Shown piece by piece: positions 34,479 through 42,633 of a stretch of DNA of 64,000 nucleotides. A program made the translations under genes and the position numbers. The stretch is from positions 1-64,000 of the forward strand of contig CAWELN010000007.1 of the NCBI GenBank assembly GCA_963809795.1, given 5' to 3'. The first letter of the stretch is position 1, and each line of letters opens with the position of its first letter. Below the pieces are notes generated by a model. That model saw nothing but the letters and a program-made list of their open reading frames with translations, searched no databases and was not told the origin of the DNA. Origin of the DNA: DASUAS01 sp963809795 (lineage in GTDB: Bacteria > Actinomycetota > Acidimicrobiia > IMCC26256 > DASPTH01).

Positions 34479-35402
34479 TCAGGCGCCACCCGGCGGCGTG
34501 AACTGCGGCAGCACCTCGGCGGCGAAGCGCTCGAGCCCGGCGACGTCGAACGGCGCGCGCATCGCCACGTTGATCTGATCGGCGCCCGCGTCGGCGTACT
34601 CGCCGATCCGGTCGACGACCTCCTGCGTGCTGCCGGTGAGCACCGATCCCCGCACGAACTCGGCGGTGTTGCCGAACTGCGCGCGCAGGTCCTCGTCGCG
34701 CCACGCGAGCGCGAGGTTGAGCGACCGCGTGATGTCGGCCGCATCGCGGCCGGCGTCCGCGCAGTGCGCTTCGAGGACACCGATCTTGTGGCGGAACGTG
34801 TCGACGCTCACGAACGGCACGTTCCAGCCGTCGGCGTGTCGGGCGACCAGCTTCAGCGTCACCCGCTCGCCCTGACCGCCGACCCAGATCGGTAGGCGCC
34901 GCTGGTCGGGCTTCGGCACGCACCGCGCCGCACGCAGTCGGTAGAACTCGCCGTCGAAGTCGACGACCTCTTCGGTGAACAGGGCGCGGATGCACCGCAG
35001 CTGCTCCTCGAGCTGGCGCAACCGCACCGGCGCAGGCGGGAACGGGATGCCGTACGCGTCGAACTCGCCCTGGTGCCACCCGGCACCCAGCCCGAGCGTG
35101 ACCCGACCGCCGGAGAAGTTGTCGATGGTGGCGATCGACTTCGCCAGCACTGCGGGGTGCCGGTAGCCGGCGCAGTACACCAGGCTGCCGCACCGGACGG
35201 TCGAGGTCGTCATCGCGAGCGCGGCGTGGGCGGTCAGCCCCTCGAGGCACTCGTACCCCGGCTCGGGGTCGGTCACGTCGGCGGCGTAGAAGTGGTCCCA
35301 GACCGAGATCCACGCGAACCCGAGCTGCTCGATGCGGGTCCACAGCGCCCGGATCTCGTCCGCTGACGTGTACTGCAGCCCCGCGTGGACACCGAAGATC
35401 AC
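34479..35402 (-). CDS. LLM-class F420-dependent oxidoreductase (luciferase-like)
   Basis: 307 residues of the luciferase-like TIM-barrel fold. N-terminal strand VIFGVHAGLQYTSADEIRAL, WISVWDHFYAAD near the F420 site, CGSLVYCAGYRHPAVLAKSIATID and the GRVTLGLGAGWHQGEFDAYG motif are typical, as is RLPIWVGGQGERVTLKLVARHADGWNV. F420 rather than FMN is inferred from this subgroup and the actinobacterial context. The substrate is unknown. The frame continues upstream, but GTG 35402 matches the family N-terminus. Its stop lies beyond the convergent DUF6159 gene's stop. Confidence 0.88.
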   Translation of the reverse strand: MIFGVHAGLQYTSADEIRALWTRIEQLGFAWISVWDHFYAADVTDPEPGYECLEGLTAHAALAMTTSTVRCGSLVYCAGYRHPAVLAKSIATIDNFSGGRVTLGLGAGWHQGEFDAYGIPFPPAPVRLRQLEEQLRCIRALFTEEVVDFDGEFYRLRAARCVPKPDQRRLPIWVGGQGERVTLKLVARHADGWNVPFVSVDTFRHKIGVLEAHCADAGRDAADITRSLNLALAWRDEDLRAQFGNTAEFVRGSVLTGSTQEVVDRIGEYADAGADQINVAMRAPFDVAGLERFAAEVLPQFTPPGGA

Positions 35403-35428
35403 GACCGGGGACCCTACGCGACGGCCCC

Positions 35429-35434
35429 TAAGGT
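35429..35434 (+). promoter_or_regulatory. Putative -10 element (TAAGGT) for a leaderless gene
   Basis: TAAGGT ends 7 nt before ATG 35442, with no ribosome site between. Confidence 0.45.
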
Positions 35435-35441
35435 TGGACCG

Positions 35442-36275
35442 ATGATCGAGATCGACGCGCTGCCGCAGCTGCGAGACCCCGTGATGGTGGTCGCGCTCGC
35501 CGGCTGGGTCGACGCCGGGCTCGCCGGCGGAGGGGCCGTCGCCCTCCTGCAGGAGCAGCTCGAGTCGGCGCGCACGTTCGCCCGCCTCGACCTCGCCGAT
35601 CTGATGGACCTCCAGCAGACCCGACCGACGGTGCACCTCGTCGACGGCGTCTCCCGGCAGATCGCGTGGCCGGAGATCACGTTGAGCGCCGGGCGGCTCG
35701 GGCGTGACGTCGTGCTGTGCACCGGGCCCGAGCCGTCGCTGCGCTGGCGGGAGCTGCTCGGTGAGATCGTCGACCTCGCCGGCCGGCTCGGCACCTCGGC
35801 GGCGTTCACGGTGGGCGGCATCCCGAGCATGGCGTCGCACCGGCGCCCGCTCAGCGTCCTCGCCACCGGCACCGACGAGGAGCTCGTCGCCGGCGCCGGG
35901 GCGTGGCGCCAGGACTACACCGGCCCGACCGGCGCGCAGAGCGTCATGCAGGTGATGCTGGGCGACGTCGGTATCCCGACCCTCGCCCTGTGGGCGCAGG
36001 TGCCGCACTACCTGTCCGGGGGCGCGTCGCCACCCGCCATCCGCGCCGTGCTCGAACGGCTGCGCGACCTCGGCGGCCTCGCCGTCGATCTCGCCGGTCT
36101 CGACGAGCAGTCGGACGCCTATCTGCGCCGCGTGGAAGAGGGACTGACCGACCGCCCCGACGTGGTCGAGGTGATCGAGGCCATCGAAGCGGGGGAGGCC
36201 AGCGAGGCCGAGCTGCCGAGCGGCGACGAGCTCGCCTCGGAGATCGAGCGGTTCCTCCGCGACCAGTCGTCATAG
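35442..36275 (+). CDS. PAC2 family protein (proteasome-assembly chaperone-like)
   Basis: 277 residues. It starts with LRDPVMVVALAGWVDAGLAG, the PAC2 signature, followed by LVDGVSRQIAWPEI, AAFTVGGIPSMASHRRPLSVLATG and TLALWAQVPHYLSGGASPPA, the strands and helices of the fold. In actinobacteria this family lies near proteasome or core genes, but no proteasome genes are here. ATG 35442 is preferred over the upstream frame start because of the family N-terminus and -10 spacing. A 90-bp repeat follows its stop. Confidence 0.88.
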   Translation: MIEIDALPQLRDPVMVVALAGWVDAGLAGGGAVALLQEQLESARTFARLDLADLMDLQQTRPTVHLVDGVSRQIAWPEITLSAGRLGRDVVLCTGPEPSLRWRELLGEIVDLAGRLGTSAAFTVGGIPSMASHRRPLSVLATGTDEELVAGAGAWRQDYTGPTGAQSVMQVMLGDVGIPTLALWAQVPHYLSGGASPPAIRAVLERLRDLGGLAVDLAGLDEQSDAYLRRVEEGLTDRPDVVEVIEAIEAGEASEAELPSGDELASEIERFLRDQSS

Positions 36276-36285
36276 CCGCCGCGGT

Positions 36286-36377
36286 GCGCGGAGACGAGCG
36301 GAGCGAGCGGAGCGCACTCGCCAGCGAGTGAGTGGCCGCGGCGCAGGTACCCTGCGCCGCAACGAACGAGCGAGGAG
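36286..36377 (+). repeat. Intergenic repeat type B, copy 1 (about 90 bp)
   Basis: Similar to 38164-38252: both have a GAGCGAGCGGAG-like run, a CTCGCCAGCGAG hairpin, CAGGTACCC, then CCGCAACGAACGAGCGA-like ends. Hairpin arms are CACTCGC 36315-36321 and GCGAGTG 36324-36330, loop CA. It fills the space between the PAC2 and mhuD-like genes. Confidence 0.75.
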
Positions 36378-36383
36378 TCGAGC

Positions 36384-36701
36384 ATGAGTGTCGTCAAGAT
36401 CAACGCGATCACGGTGCCGAAGGAACGCGCCGACGAGCTGGTGGCACGCTTCGCGGCCCGCGCCGGCGAGGTGTCGGGCTCGCCCGGCTTCGAGGCCTTC
36501 GAGCTGCTCCGCCCGGCCGACGACCGCGACACGTTCCTCGTGTACACCCGCTGGGCATCGGAGGAGGACTTCCAGAGCTGGATGAGCAGCGCCGCCTTCC
36601 AGCACGGCCACAAGGCGCACGGCGAGCAGGGGCCGGTCAGCACGCACAGCGAGCTGTGGCAGTTCGACGTCGTCCAGCACGAGGACGCGCCGGCTTCCTA
36701 G
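36384..36701 (+). CDS. MhuD-like haem-degrading monooxygenase (ABM fold)
   Basis: 105 residues. The sequence aligns with mycobacterial MhuD from the start: MSVVKINAITVP against MPVVKINAI, and SPGFEAFELLRPADDRDTFL. Residues that ligate or shape the haem pocket in MhuD are present: Asn7 and Trp66, and a His (His74, in FQHGHKAH) one residue from the MhuD His75 position. It should open the haem ring to release iron under iron limitation. A stand-alone antibiotic-biosynthesis monooxygenase without haem is an alternative. It is followed closely by a small membrane-protein gene. Confidence 0.82.
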   Translation: MSVVKINAITVPKERADELVARFAARAGEVSGSPGFEAFELLRPADDRDTFLVYTRWASEEDFQSWMSSAAFQHGHKAHGEQGPVSTHSELWQFDVVQHEDAPAS

Positions 36702-36713
36702 CGCCACGCTCAC

Positions 36714-37079
36714 TTGGCAACCCTGTTCCACTTCCACCAGGTCTGGGGCTACGTCGCGATCGTCCTCAACGCCATCGCCGGCGTGGTGGCGCTGATCGCG
36801 TGGCGGTGGCGCAGCGCCCGGGGCAAGTACGTGTGGACCCTGACGATCATCGCCGAGGGCGCGCTGATGCTCCAGGTGCTGGTCGGCACGATCCTCGTCG
36901 CGAGCAAGGACTATGTCGCGCCCCGGTTCCACATGTTCTACGGCTTCCTCGCCTTCCTCACCGTCGGCATCGCCTACCAGTACCGTCGACAGATGCGAGG
37001 ACGGCGCGAGATGTTCTACGGCCTCGTCGGCCTGTTCCTCATGGGGCTCGGCATCCGGGCCGTGCTGCAGGCGGGGTGA
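36714..37079 (+). CDS. Four-helix small membrane protein
   Basis: 121 residues with four predicted helices: GYVAIVLNAIAGVVALIAW, YVWTLTIIAEGALMLQVLVGTIL, MFYGFLAFLTVGIAYQY and EMFYGLVGLFLMGLGIRAVL. Two His lie before helix 1 (LFHFHQVWG) and one in RFHMFYGF. It resembles membrane proteins of the cytochrome-b561-like or DoxX-like size class but is not recognised. Start TTG 36714, 12 nt after the MhuD-like stop, suggests a shared transcript. Its stop is one base before the ddl start. Confidence 0.65.
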   Translation: MATLFHFHQVWGYVAIVLNAIAGVVALIAWRWRSARGKYVWTLTIIAEGALMLQVLVGTILVASKDYVAPRFHMFYGFLAFLTVGIAYQYRRQMRGRREMFYGLVGLFLMGLGIRAVLQAG

Positions 37080-37080
37080 G

Positions 37081-38142
37081 GTGAACGCCAGGGCGCGCAA
37101 GCAGCGCGTGCTCCTGCTGTTCGGCGGCCGTTCGGCCGAGCACGACGTCTCCCGCGTGACCGCGGTGGCGGTGGCGCGTGCGCTCGACCCGGCGCGCTAC
37201 GACGTCGTGCCGGTGGCCATCACCACCGACGGTCGCTGGTTGCTGGCCGATTCGGCGCGGGCGGCGATCGAGGCCGGTCCCAAGGCGTTGCCGGGCGCGT
37301 TCGCGGTCGACGGCGAGGTCGCGCCCGCGATGGGCGCGCTCGACGTCGACGTCGTGCTGCCGCTGCTGCACGGTCCCTACGGCGAGGACGGCACCGTGCA
37401 GGGCCTGCTCGAGCTCGCCGACCTGCCGTACGTCGGCTCGGGCGTGGTCGGCTCCGCGATCTCGATGGACAAGGTCGCGATGAAGCACGCGTTCAAGGCT
37501 GCCGGGTTGCCGTACGCGCGCACCGTCGAGTTCCGTGACGGCCACGACCGCGACGCGCTCGCCGACGCGGTCGAGGCCGAGCTGGGCTACCCGTGCTTCG
37601 TGAAGCCGGCGAACCTCGGCTCCTCGGTCGGGGTGTCGAAGGCTTCCGACCGGTCGACGTTCGACGCCGCCTGCGACCTCGCGCTCTCGTACGACGAGTG
37701 GATCGTGGTGGAGGAAGCGATCGCCGGCCGCGAGATCGAGCTCGGGGTGCTGGGTGACGACCCGCCGACGGTGTCGGTGCCCGGGGAGATCGTGCCCGGT
37801 GACGAGTTCTACTCGTACGCCGACAAGTACGAGGCCGACGACGCGCAGCTCCTGGTGCCGGCGCCCCTGACCGACGCCCAGGTCGCGGATGCGCAGCTGC
37901 TCGCCTGCCGGGCGTTCGCGGCGTGCCGGTGCGAGGCGATGGCCCGGGTCGACCTGTTCCTCACCGACGCCGGCTTCCTCGTGAACGAGGTCAACACCAT
38001 CCCCGGGTTCACGCCCATCTCGATGTACCCGCGCCTCTGGGAGGCGACCGGGGTGCCCTACGCCGAGCTGCTCGACCGCCTGATCGACCTCGCGGTCCAA
38101 CGCCACGAACGCCGCGCCGCGAGAGCCGGCCGCCAGCGCTGA
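37081..38142 (+). CDS. ddl: D-alanine-D-alanine ligase
   Basis: 353-residue ATP-grasp enzyme joining two D-Ala for peptidoglycan. LLLFGGRSAEHDVSRVTA is the N-terminal Ddl signature, LPLLHGPYGEDGTVQGLLEL and YVGSGVVGSAISMDKVAMK follow, CFVKPANLGSSVGVSK is the ATP loop, and EVNTIPGFTPISMYPRLWE carries the metal ligands and the signature EVNTxPG. GTG 37081 begins 2 nt after the stop of the membrane protein, indicating translational coupling. The type-B repeat follows its stop. Confidence 0.95.
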   Translation: MNARARKQRVLLLFGGRSAEHDVSRVTAVAVARALDPARYDVVPVAITTDGRWLLADSARAAIEAGPKALPGAFAVDGEVAPAMGALDVDVVLPLLHGPYGEDGTVQGLLELADLPYVGSGVVGSAISMDKVAMKHAFKAAGLPYARTVEFRDGHDRDALADAVEAELGYPCFVKPANLGSSVGVSKASDRSTFDAACDLALSYDEWIVVEEAIAGREIELGVLGDDPPTVSVPGEIVPGDEFYSYADKYEADDAQLLVPAPLTDAQVADAQLLACRAFAACRCEAMARVDLFLTDAGFLVNEVNTIPGFTPISMYPRLWEATGVPYAELLDRLIDLAVQRHERRAARAGRQR

Positions 38143-38163
38143 GGACCGGTGAGGCTCGAGCCG

Positions 38164-38252
38164 CACGCGGCGACGGAGCGAGCGAAGCGAGCGGAGGAGC
38201 TCGCCAGCGAGCGAACGCCCGCGATCCAGGTACCCCGGCCGCAGCGAGCGAG
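38164..38252 (+). repeat. Intergenic repeat type B, copy 2 (about 90 bp)
   Basis: Related to 36286-36377, sharing the CTCGCCAGCGAG hairpin (GCTCGC 38199-38204, GCGAGC 38207-38212), CAGGTACCC and CGAGCGAGCG end. Where copy 1 has A-T flanking the CTCGC stem, copy 2 has G-C, a compensatory change. It lies between convergent ddl and Lrp-like genes. Confidence 0.72.
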
Positions 38253-38257
38253 CGATT

Positions 38258-38494
38258 CTACAGGTTCACGATGGGGCAGGTGAACGTCCGGGTGATGCCG
38301 TCGACCTTCTGGATCTCGGACACGACGAGCTTGCCCAGATCGTCGAGGGAGTCGGACTCGGCGCGCACGATGACGTCGTAGGGTCCCGCCACGTTGTCGG
38401 CGTTGACCACGCCGGCGATGTCACGCGCCGCCTTGGCGACCTTCTCCGCCCGTCCGACCTCGGTCTGGATCAGCACGTACGCGGTGACACTCAT
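38258..38494 (-). CDS. Stand-alone Lrp/AsnC ligand-binding (RAM) domain protein
   Basis: 78 residues. VTAYVLIQTEVGRAEKVAKA, then NVAGPYDVIVRAESDSLDDL and ITRTFTCPIV match the alpha/beta RAM domain of Lrp/AsnC regulators, with no HTH domain. Single-domain actinobacterial forms are common and of unclear role, possibly sensing amino acids or modulating a full-length Lrp. AGGGG lies upstream of ATG 38494. It sits before the pckA gene on the same strand. Confidence 0.88.
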   Translation of the reverse strand: MSVTAYVLIQTEVGRAEKVAKAARDIAGVVNADNVAGPYDVIVRAESDSLDDLGKLVVSEIQKVDGITRTFTCPIVNL

Positions 38495-38563
38495 GTGGAC
38501 CCCTGCTTTCCGCTCTTGCCGCCTGCGGCGGCCGGCCGACCGGGCCGGGGTCCGAGCGTAACG

Positions 38564-40367
38564 TCATCCCAGGCGGGCTTCCAGGGCGTCGAGCTGCTCC
38601 ACGAGCTCGCGTGGCATGCGGTCACCGAACTCTTCGAAGTACTCGCGGACGCCGGGCAGCTCGCGCTTCCACGCCGCCTCGTCGACCGCGAGCGCGGCGG
38701 CGATGTCGTCGCGGCTCACGTCGAGGCCGTCGAGGACCAGGTCGTCGGGACGCGGCACCACACCGATGGCGGTGTCGGCACCGGCGGCATCACCGTCGAG
38801 GCGGCGGCAGATCCACTCGAGCACGCGCGAGTTCTCGCCGAACCCGGGCCACAGGAACCTGCCGTCTTCACCCTTGCGGAACCAGTTCACGCCGTAGATC
38901 GCCGGGAGCGACGCCTCGTCGGTGCGCTCCGCCATGCTCAGCCAGTGGGCGAAGTAGTCGCCCATGTTGTAGCCACAGAACGGCAGCATCGCGAACGGGT
39001 CGCGGCGCAGCTCGCCGAGGCCGCCGGTGGCGGCGGCGGTCTTCTCCGAGCCCATGGTCGCGGCGACCAGCACGCCGTGCTGCCATGAATGCGACTCGAA
39101 CACCAGCGGCACGGTGGTGGCCCGCCGGCCACCGAACAGGAACGCCGAGATCGGGACGCCCTTGGGGTCCTCCCATTCCGGCGCGATCGACGGGCACTGC
39201 GAGGCGGGCACGCAGAAGCGGGAGTTCGGGTGGGCCGCCGGCGTCCCGGACTCGGGCGTCCACGACTGGCCCTTCCAGTCGGTGAGGTGGGCCGGCGGCT
39301 CGTCGGTGAGGTCCTCCCACCACACGTCGCCGTCGTCGGTGAGCGCGGTGTTGGTGAACACGGTGTTGGTGTCCATGGTGTGGAGCGCGTTCGGGTTGGA
39401 GCGCTCGTTGGTGCCCGGCGCGACACCGAAGAAGCCGAACTCGGGATTGATCGCGTGCAGCCGGCCCTCGTCACCGAACTTCATCCACGCGATGTCGTCG
39501 CCGATGGTCTCCACCTTCCAACCCGGGACGGTCGGGATCAGCATGGCGAGGTTCGTCTTGCCGCAGGCCGACGGGAACGCGGCGGCGATGTACTTCACCC
39601 GGCCCTCGGGGCTCGTGATCTTGAGCACCAGCATGTGCTCGGCCAGCCAGCCCTCGTCGTGCGCGATCACCGACGCGATGCGCAGTGCGAAGCACTTCTT
39701 GCCCAGCAGCGCGTTGCCGCCGTACCCCGAGCCGAACGACCAGATCTCGCGCGTCTCGGGGAAGTGCACGATCCACTTCTCGTCGCCGTTGCAGGGCCAC
39801 GGCACGTCGTCGTCGCCCGGTGCGAGCGGCGCGCCGACCGAGTGGACGCAGGGCACGAACTCACCGTCGGGACCGAGCACGTCGAGCGCGGCCTGGCCGG
39901 CGCGCGTCATCGTGCGCATGCTCACCGCGACGTACGGCGAGTCGGTGACCTCGACGCCGATGTACGACAGGGGCGAGCCGAGCGGGCCCATGCTGAACGG
40001 CACCACGTACATGGTGCGACCGCGCATGGAGCCGCGGAACAGCTCGTCGAGCTTGCCCCGCATCTCCACCGGGTCCTTCCAATTGTTGGTGGGGCCGGCG
40101 TCGACCTGCTCGGTCGAGCAGATGAAGGTGCGGTCCTCGACCCGGGCGACGTCGCTCGGGTCGGAGTGGGCCCAGTAGGAGCCCGGGCCGCTTGCCCGGG
40201 TCGAGCTCGGTGAAGGTGCCGGCGTCGACCAGCTGCTTGCACAGGAGCTCGTGCTCCGCGTCCGACCCGTCGAACCAGTGGACCGAGTCCGGCTGACAGA
40301 GCTCGACGAGCTCGTCGACCCACGCGAGGAGTCGGGCGTTCCGGGTGGGGACCTGCACGAGCGCCAC
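38564..40367 (-). CDS. pckA: GTP-dependent phosphoenolpyruvate carboxykinase, with one frameshift
   Basis: The enzyme converts oxaloacetate and GTP to PEP, GDP and CO2. From GTG 40367 (GGAGG seven nt upstream) the N-terminus LLAWVDELVELCQPDSVHWF and GSDAEHELLCKQLVDAGTF is normal. The frame then shifts near 40182-40200, and SYWAHSDPSDVARVEDRTFI continues. Clear motifs follow: FPSACGKTNLAMLIP (P-loop), IGDDIAWMKFG (kinase-2) and FGGRRATTVP. About 600 residues once joined, normal size. The shift sits in a CCCGGGC-CGCTT-GCCCGGG hairpin, and reading with one base fewer restores the frame, so an insertion error there is likely. Confidence 0.9.
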
Positions 40368-40424
40368 GTGGAGCCTCCAACGGGTGTCGATCAATCGGTC
40401 GGGGGATCGGATTTGGGGTTGACA

Positions 40425-40430
40425 AGTGTA
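40425..40430 (-). promoter_or_regulatory. Putative -10 element (TACACT) of the pckA gene
   Basis: On the minus strand TACACT lies about 57 nt upstream of GTG 40367, giving a leader of about 50 nt that ends in GGAGG. No good -35 is visible. Confidence 0.3.
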
Positions 40431-40566
40431 CCGGGGGGTCCCGGGTCGCCCCGAAATCGTGCAAGGGAGAGCTCCGGGGGGGTGCGGAGAACCTGCGCAG
40501 GGACGTCGGACGAGCCCGAGCAGCGCCGTCCTCGATCCCGCGTCGCCACGGTCGTACGCTCTCGCG

Positions 40567-40584
40567 ATGGCGGTGCGGGCATGA
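40567..40584 (+). other. Possible leaderless five-codon upstream ORF (MAVRA-stop)
   Basis: TACGCT (40555-40560) lies 6 nt before ATG 40567, which opens a five-codon frame. Its TGA (40582-40584) overlaps ATG 40581 of the next gene. The arrangement suggests coupled re-initiation. Confidence 0.35.
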
Positions 40585-40865
40585 GCGAACTCGTCGTTCG
40601 GGACCCGTCCTCATCGAGCAGCAGGCGGAGCCGACTCGCCTGGCGCGTGGCCGTCGTCTTCGGGTACCTGCTCGCCGTCGTGGCGGTCGTCGCCCTCGTC
40701 CTCGGTGCGCTCGCCGTGCGGGACGTGGCCGACGAGCAGCACACGCAGACGAAATGCCAACAGGCGAGCGCCTACGCCGCCTACTTGAGCACGCCGAAGG
40801 TCTCGGTCACCCCGAAGAACATCCAGAACCTCTTCGGCCTGGTGCTGCAGTGCGGGTTCCCGTGA
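40581..40865 (+). CDS. Small single-pass membrane protein
   Basis: 94 residues, not recognised. A serine/arginine-rich cytoplasmic start (VRDPSSSSSRRSRLAWR) precedes a helix VAVVFGYLLAVVAVVALVLGALAV (about residues 24-47). An outside tail follows with two Cys (TKCQQASAY and VLQCGFP) that may pair. ATG 40581 overlaps a possible upstream leaderless mini-ORF. It lies between the divergent pckA and the convergent GT4 gene. Function unknown. Confidence 0.55.
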   Translation: MSELVVRDPSSSSSRRSRLAWRVAVVFGYLLAVVAVVALVLGALAVRDVADEQHTQTKCQQASAYAAYLSTPKVSVTPKNIQNLFGLVLQCGFP

Positions 40866-40913
40866 CGAGCGGGCGCAAGCGCGAAACAGCGAGGTGAGGG
40901 CCGCGCCTCGACG

Positions 40914-41993
40914 TCAGCTTCCTCGGGGTCGACCCGTCGCCGCGTCACCGACGCTCGCGTGGAGCACGTCGAGGAACTGGTCGATCGCATGATCCCAACT
41001 CACGTGGTGCGCCCATGCCCGCGCACCCTCGCTGAGCCGTGCCCGCTCGACCGGATCCGTCGCGAGATCGATCCAGCACTGCGCGAATTGGGTCACCGTC
41101 TCGGCGAGCAGACCCGTGGTGCCGTGCCGCACCGAGTCGCGCACACCGACGACGTCGAAGCCGATCGTCGGCGTGGCGGCGGCCGCGGCTTCCATCACGA
41201 CCACGCCCCAGCCCTCGTGCAGCGCCGGGTGGAGCAGGAGCCAGGCCCGACCGAGGAGCCGCCGTTTCTCGTTCTCGTCGACGAAGCCGGTGAAGCACAC
41301 ACCGTCGCCTGCTCGCCGCTCGAGGTGTGCTCGCTCCGGGCCGTCGCCCGCGATGACCAGGGTCCCCCCGATCGTCGGTCGCACCTGTTCCCAGATATCG
41401 AGCAACACATCGATCCGCTTGTGGGGAACGAGACGGCTCAATGCCAGGTACATCCGTTCCGGATCCTCGGGAACCACCTCGGACACGGGTTCGGTTCCGA
41501 GCGTGATCGTGTGGAGACGAGCCGGATCGACGCCGATGCGCTCGAGCTCGGCGGCAGTGGACGGAGAGATCGCGACGAACTGCGCGTGGCGGTACGCCGG
41601 CGGCATCGCGCGGCGCTCGAGCATGGAACCGAACGCTGCGATCGGCTTGGGGAAGTAGAGGCCCCACTGCTCGGTGTGGACGTGGTGCACCAGGCATACG
41701 ACGGGGCGCCGTTGCCACAACGGCGAGAAGAACGGGATGCCGTTCTCGACGTCGACGACGACGTCTGGGTCCGGGACGCTGCGCCGGAGTCGCACTGGCG
41801 CCATCACGTACTGGGAGAAGCGGCCTCCGATGTCGACCACGGGATATGTCCGCGAGCCCACCGGTCCCCCGGCGAACAGGGTCACCTCGTGCCCGCGGGC
41901 GGTCGCGCCCGCGGCGAGACGATCCACGACGTGCTCGGATCCGCCCGCCTCCGGGTGGGCGAGATCTCGCCAGGCCAAGACGGCGATGCGCAC
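40914..41993 (-). CDS. GT4 family glycosyltransferase
   Basis: 359 residues of the GT-B fold. N-terminal Rossmann half with HPEAGGSEHVVDRLAAGATA (donor-loop GGxE variant). The C-terminal half has LALSRLVPHKRIDVLLDIWE, VIAGDGPERAHLERR and the E-x7-E motif in HEGWGVVVMEAAAAATP. It is a retaining transferase, probably adding a sugar to a cell-wall or lipoglycan acceptor. It resembles the Rv0225-type enzyme of mycobacteria by position in this cluster. GTG 41993 begins VRIAVLAWRDL. Confidence 0.88.
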   Translation of the reverse strand: MRIAVLAWRDLAHPEAGGSEHVVDRLAAGATARGHEVTLFAGGPVGSRTYPVVDIGGRFSQYVMAPVRLRRSVPDPDVVVDVENGIPFFSPLWQRRPVVCLVHHVHTEQWGLYFPKPIAAFGSMLERRAMPPAYRHAQFVAISPSTAAELERIGVDPARLHTITLGTEPVSEVVPEDPERMYLALSRLVPHKRIDVLLDIWEQVRPTIGGTLVIAGDGPERAHLERRAGDGVCFTGFVDENEKRRLLGRAWLLLHPALHEGWGVVVMEAAAAATPTIGFDVVGVRDSVRHGTTGLLAETVTQFAQCWIDLATDPVERARLSEGARAWAHHVSWDHAIDQFLDVLHASVGDAATGRPRGS

Positions 41994-42145
41994 AGCGACC
42001 GGGATCGTACGCCGGTCCGTCGTGAGCTGTCCGTGACTCCGCGCGCGCGCTCGGTGGGCAGGGTGAACGCATCTTGTCGACGCGACGAAATGCCCGTACC
42101 ATGATTTCGACGTTTGCTGCGGAGCGGGATTCGCACGGGGGCGGT

Positions 42146-42514
42146 ATGCGCATGCGGCAGATCCGAAGAATCGCTCCCCTCCTGATCGTGCTGGGGATCG
42201 GTTTCGTCGTCCTCGTCCCGGCCAACGCAGGGGCGCAGACGACCACCTGCACCACACCCTCCGCGAGCGACTTCACGACGCCGACCGGCGCGTTCGATGT
42301 CTCCGCCTATACGGCTGCGGTGGCGGCGTCCAACGTGTGCGTCTCCAATGCATCGGTGACGAGGTCCGTCCCACAATCGGTCACAGAACCCGCGCCGAGT
42401 TCGACCCTGGCGTTCACGGGCTCCAACTCGACGACGCTCGTGGTGATCGCGATCGCGGTGATCGGCCTCGGTGTCGGCGCCGTTCTCGTCTCGCGGCGGC
42501 GTCGAGTCGAGTAA
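42146..42514 (+). CDS. Secreted, sortase-type LAFTG surface protein
   Basis: 122 residues. A signal peptide (RRIAPLLIVLGIGFVVLVPANAGA) leads to a Thr/Ser/Ala-rich exported part with two Cys (TTTCTTPS and NVCVSNAS). The C-terminus is a classic cell-wall sorting signal: LAFTG, hydrophobic helix TTLVVIAIAVIGLGVGAVLV, then SRRRR. Sortase would cut LAFTG between T and G and attach the protein to the wall. GGGGGCGG precedes ATG 42146. It is divergent from the GT4 gene in an envelope-biogenesis region. Confidence 0.85.
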   Translation: MRMRQIRRIAPLLIVLGIGFVVLVPANAGAQTTTCTTPSASDFTTPTGAFDVSAYTAAVAASNVCVSNASVTRSVPQSVTEPAPSSTLAFTGSNSTTLVVIAIAVIGLGVGAVLVSRRRRVE

Positions 42515-42633
42515 CTCGCCACACCTCCGAACCCGCTGCGCCGCAGTGAGCTGTCACGCGTGCGCGGTGATGCAGACCGAGGGCGAGCGATCATGACCGC
42601 CGCCTGGAGCGCTCGCGACGCGAGCGCTCCGTA

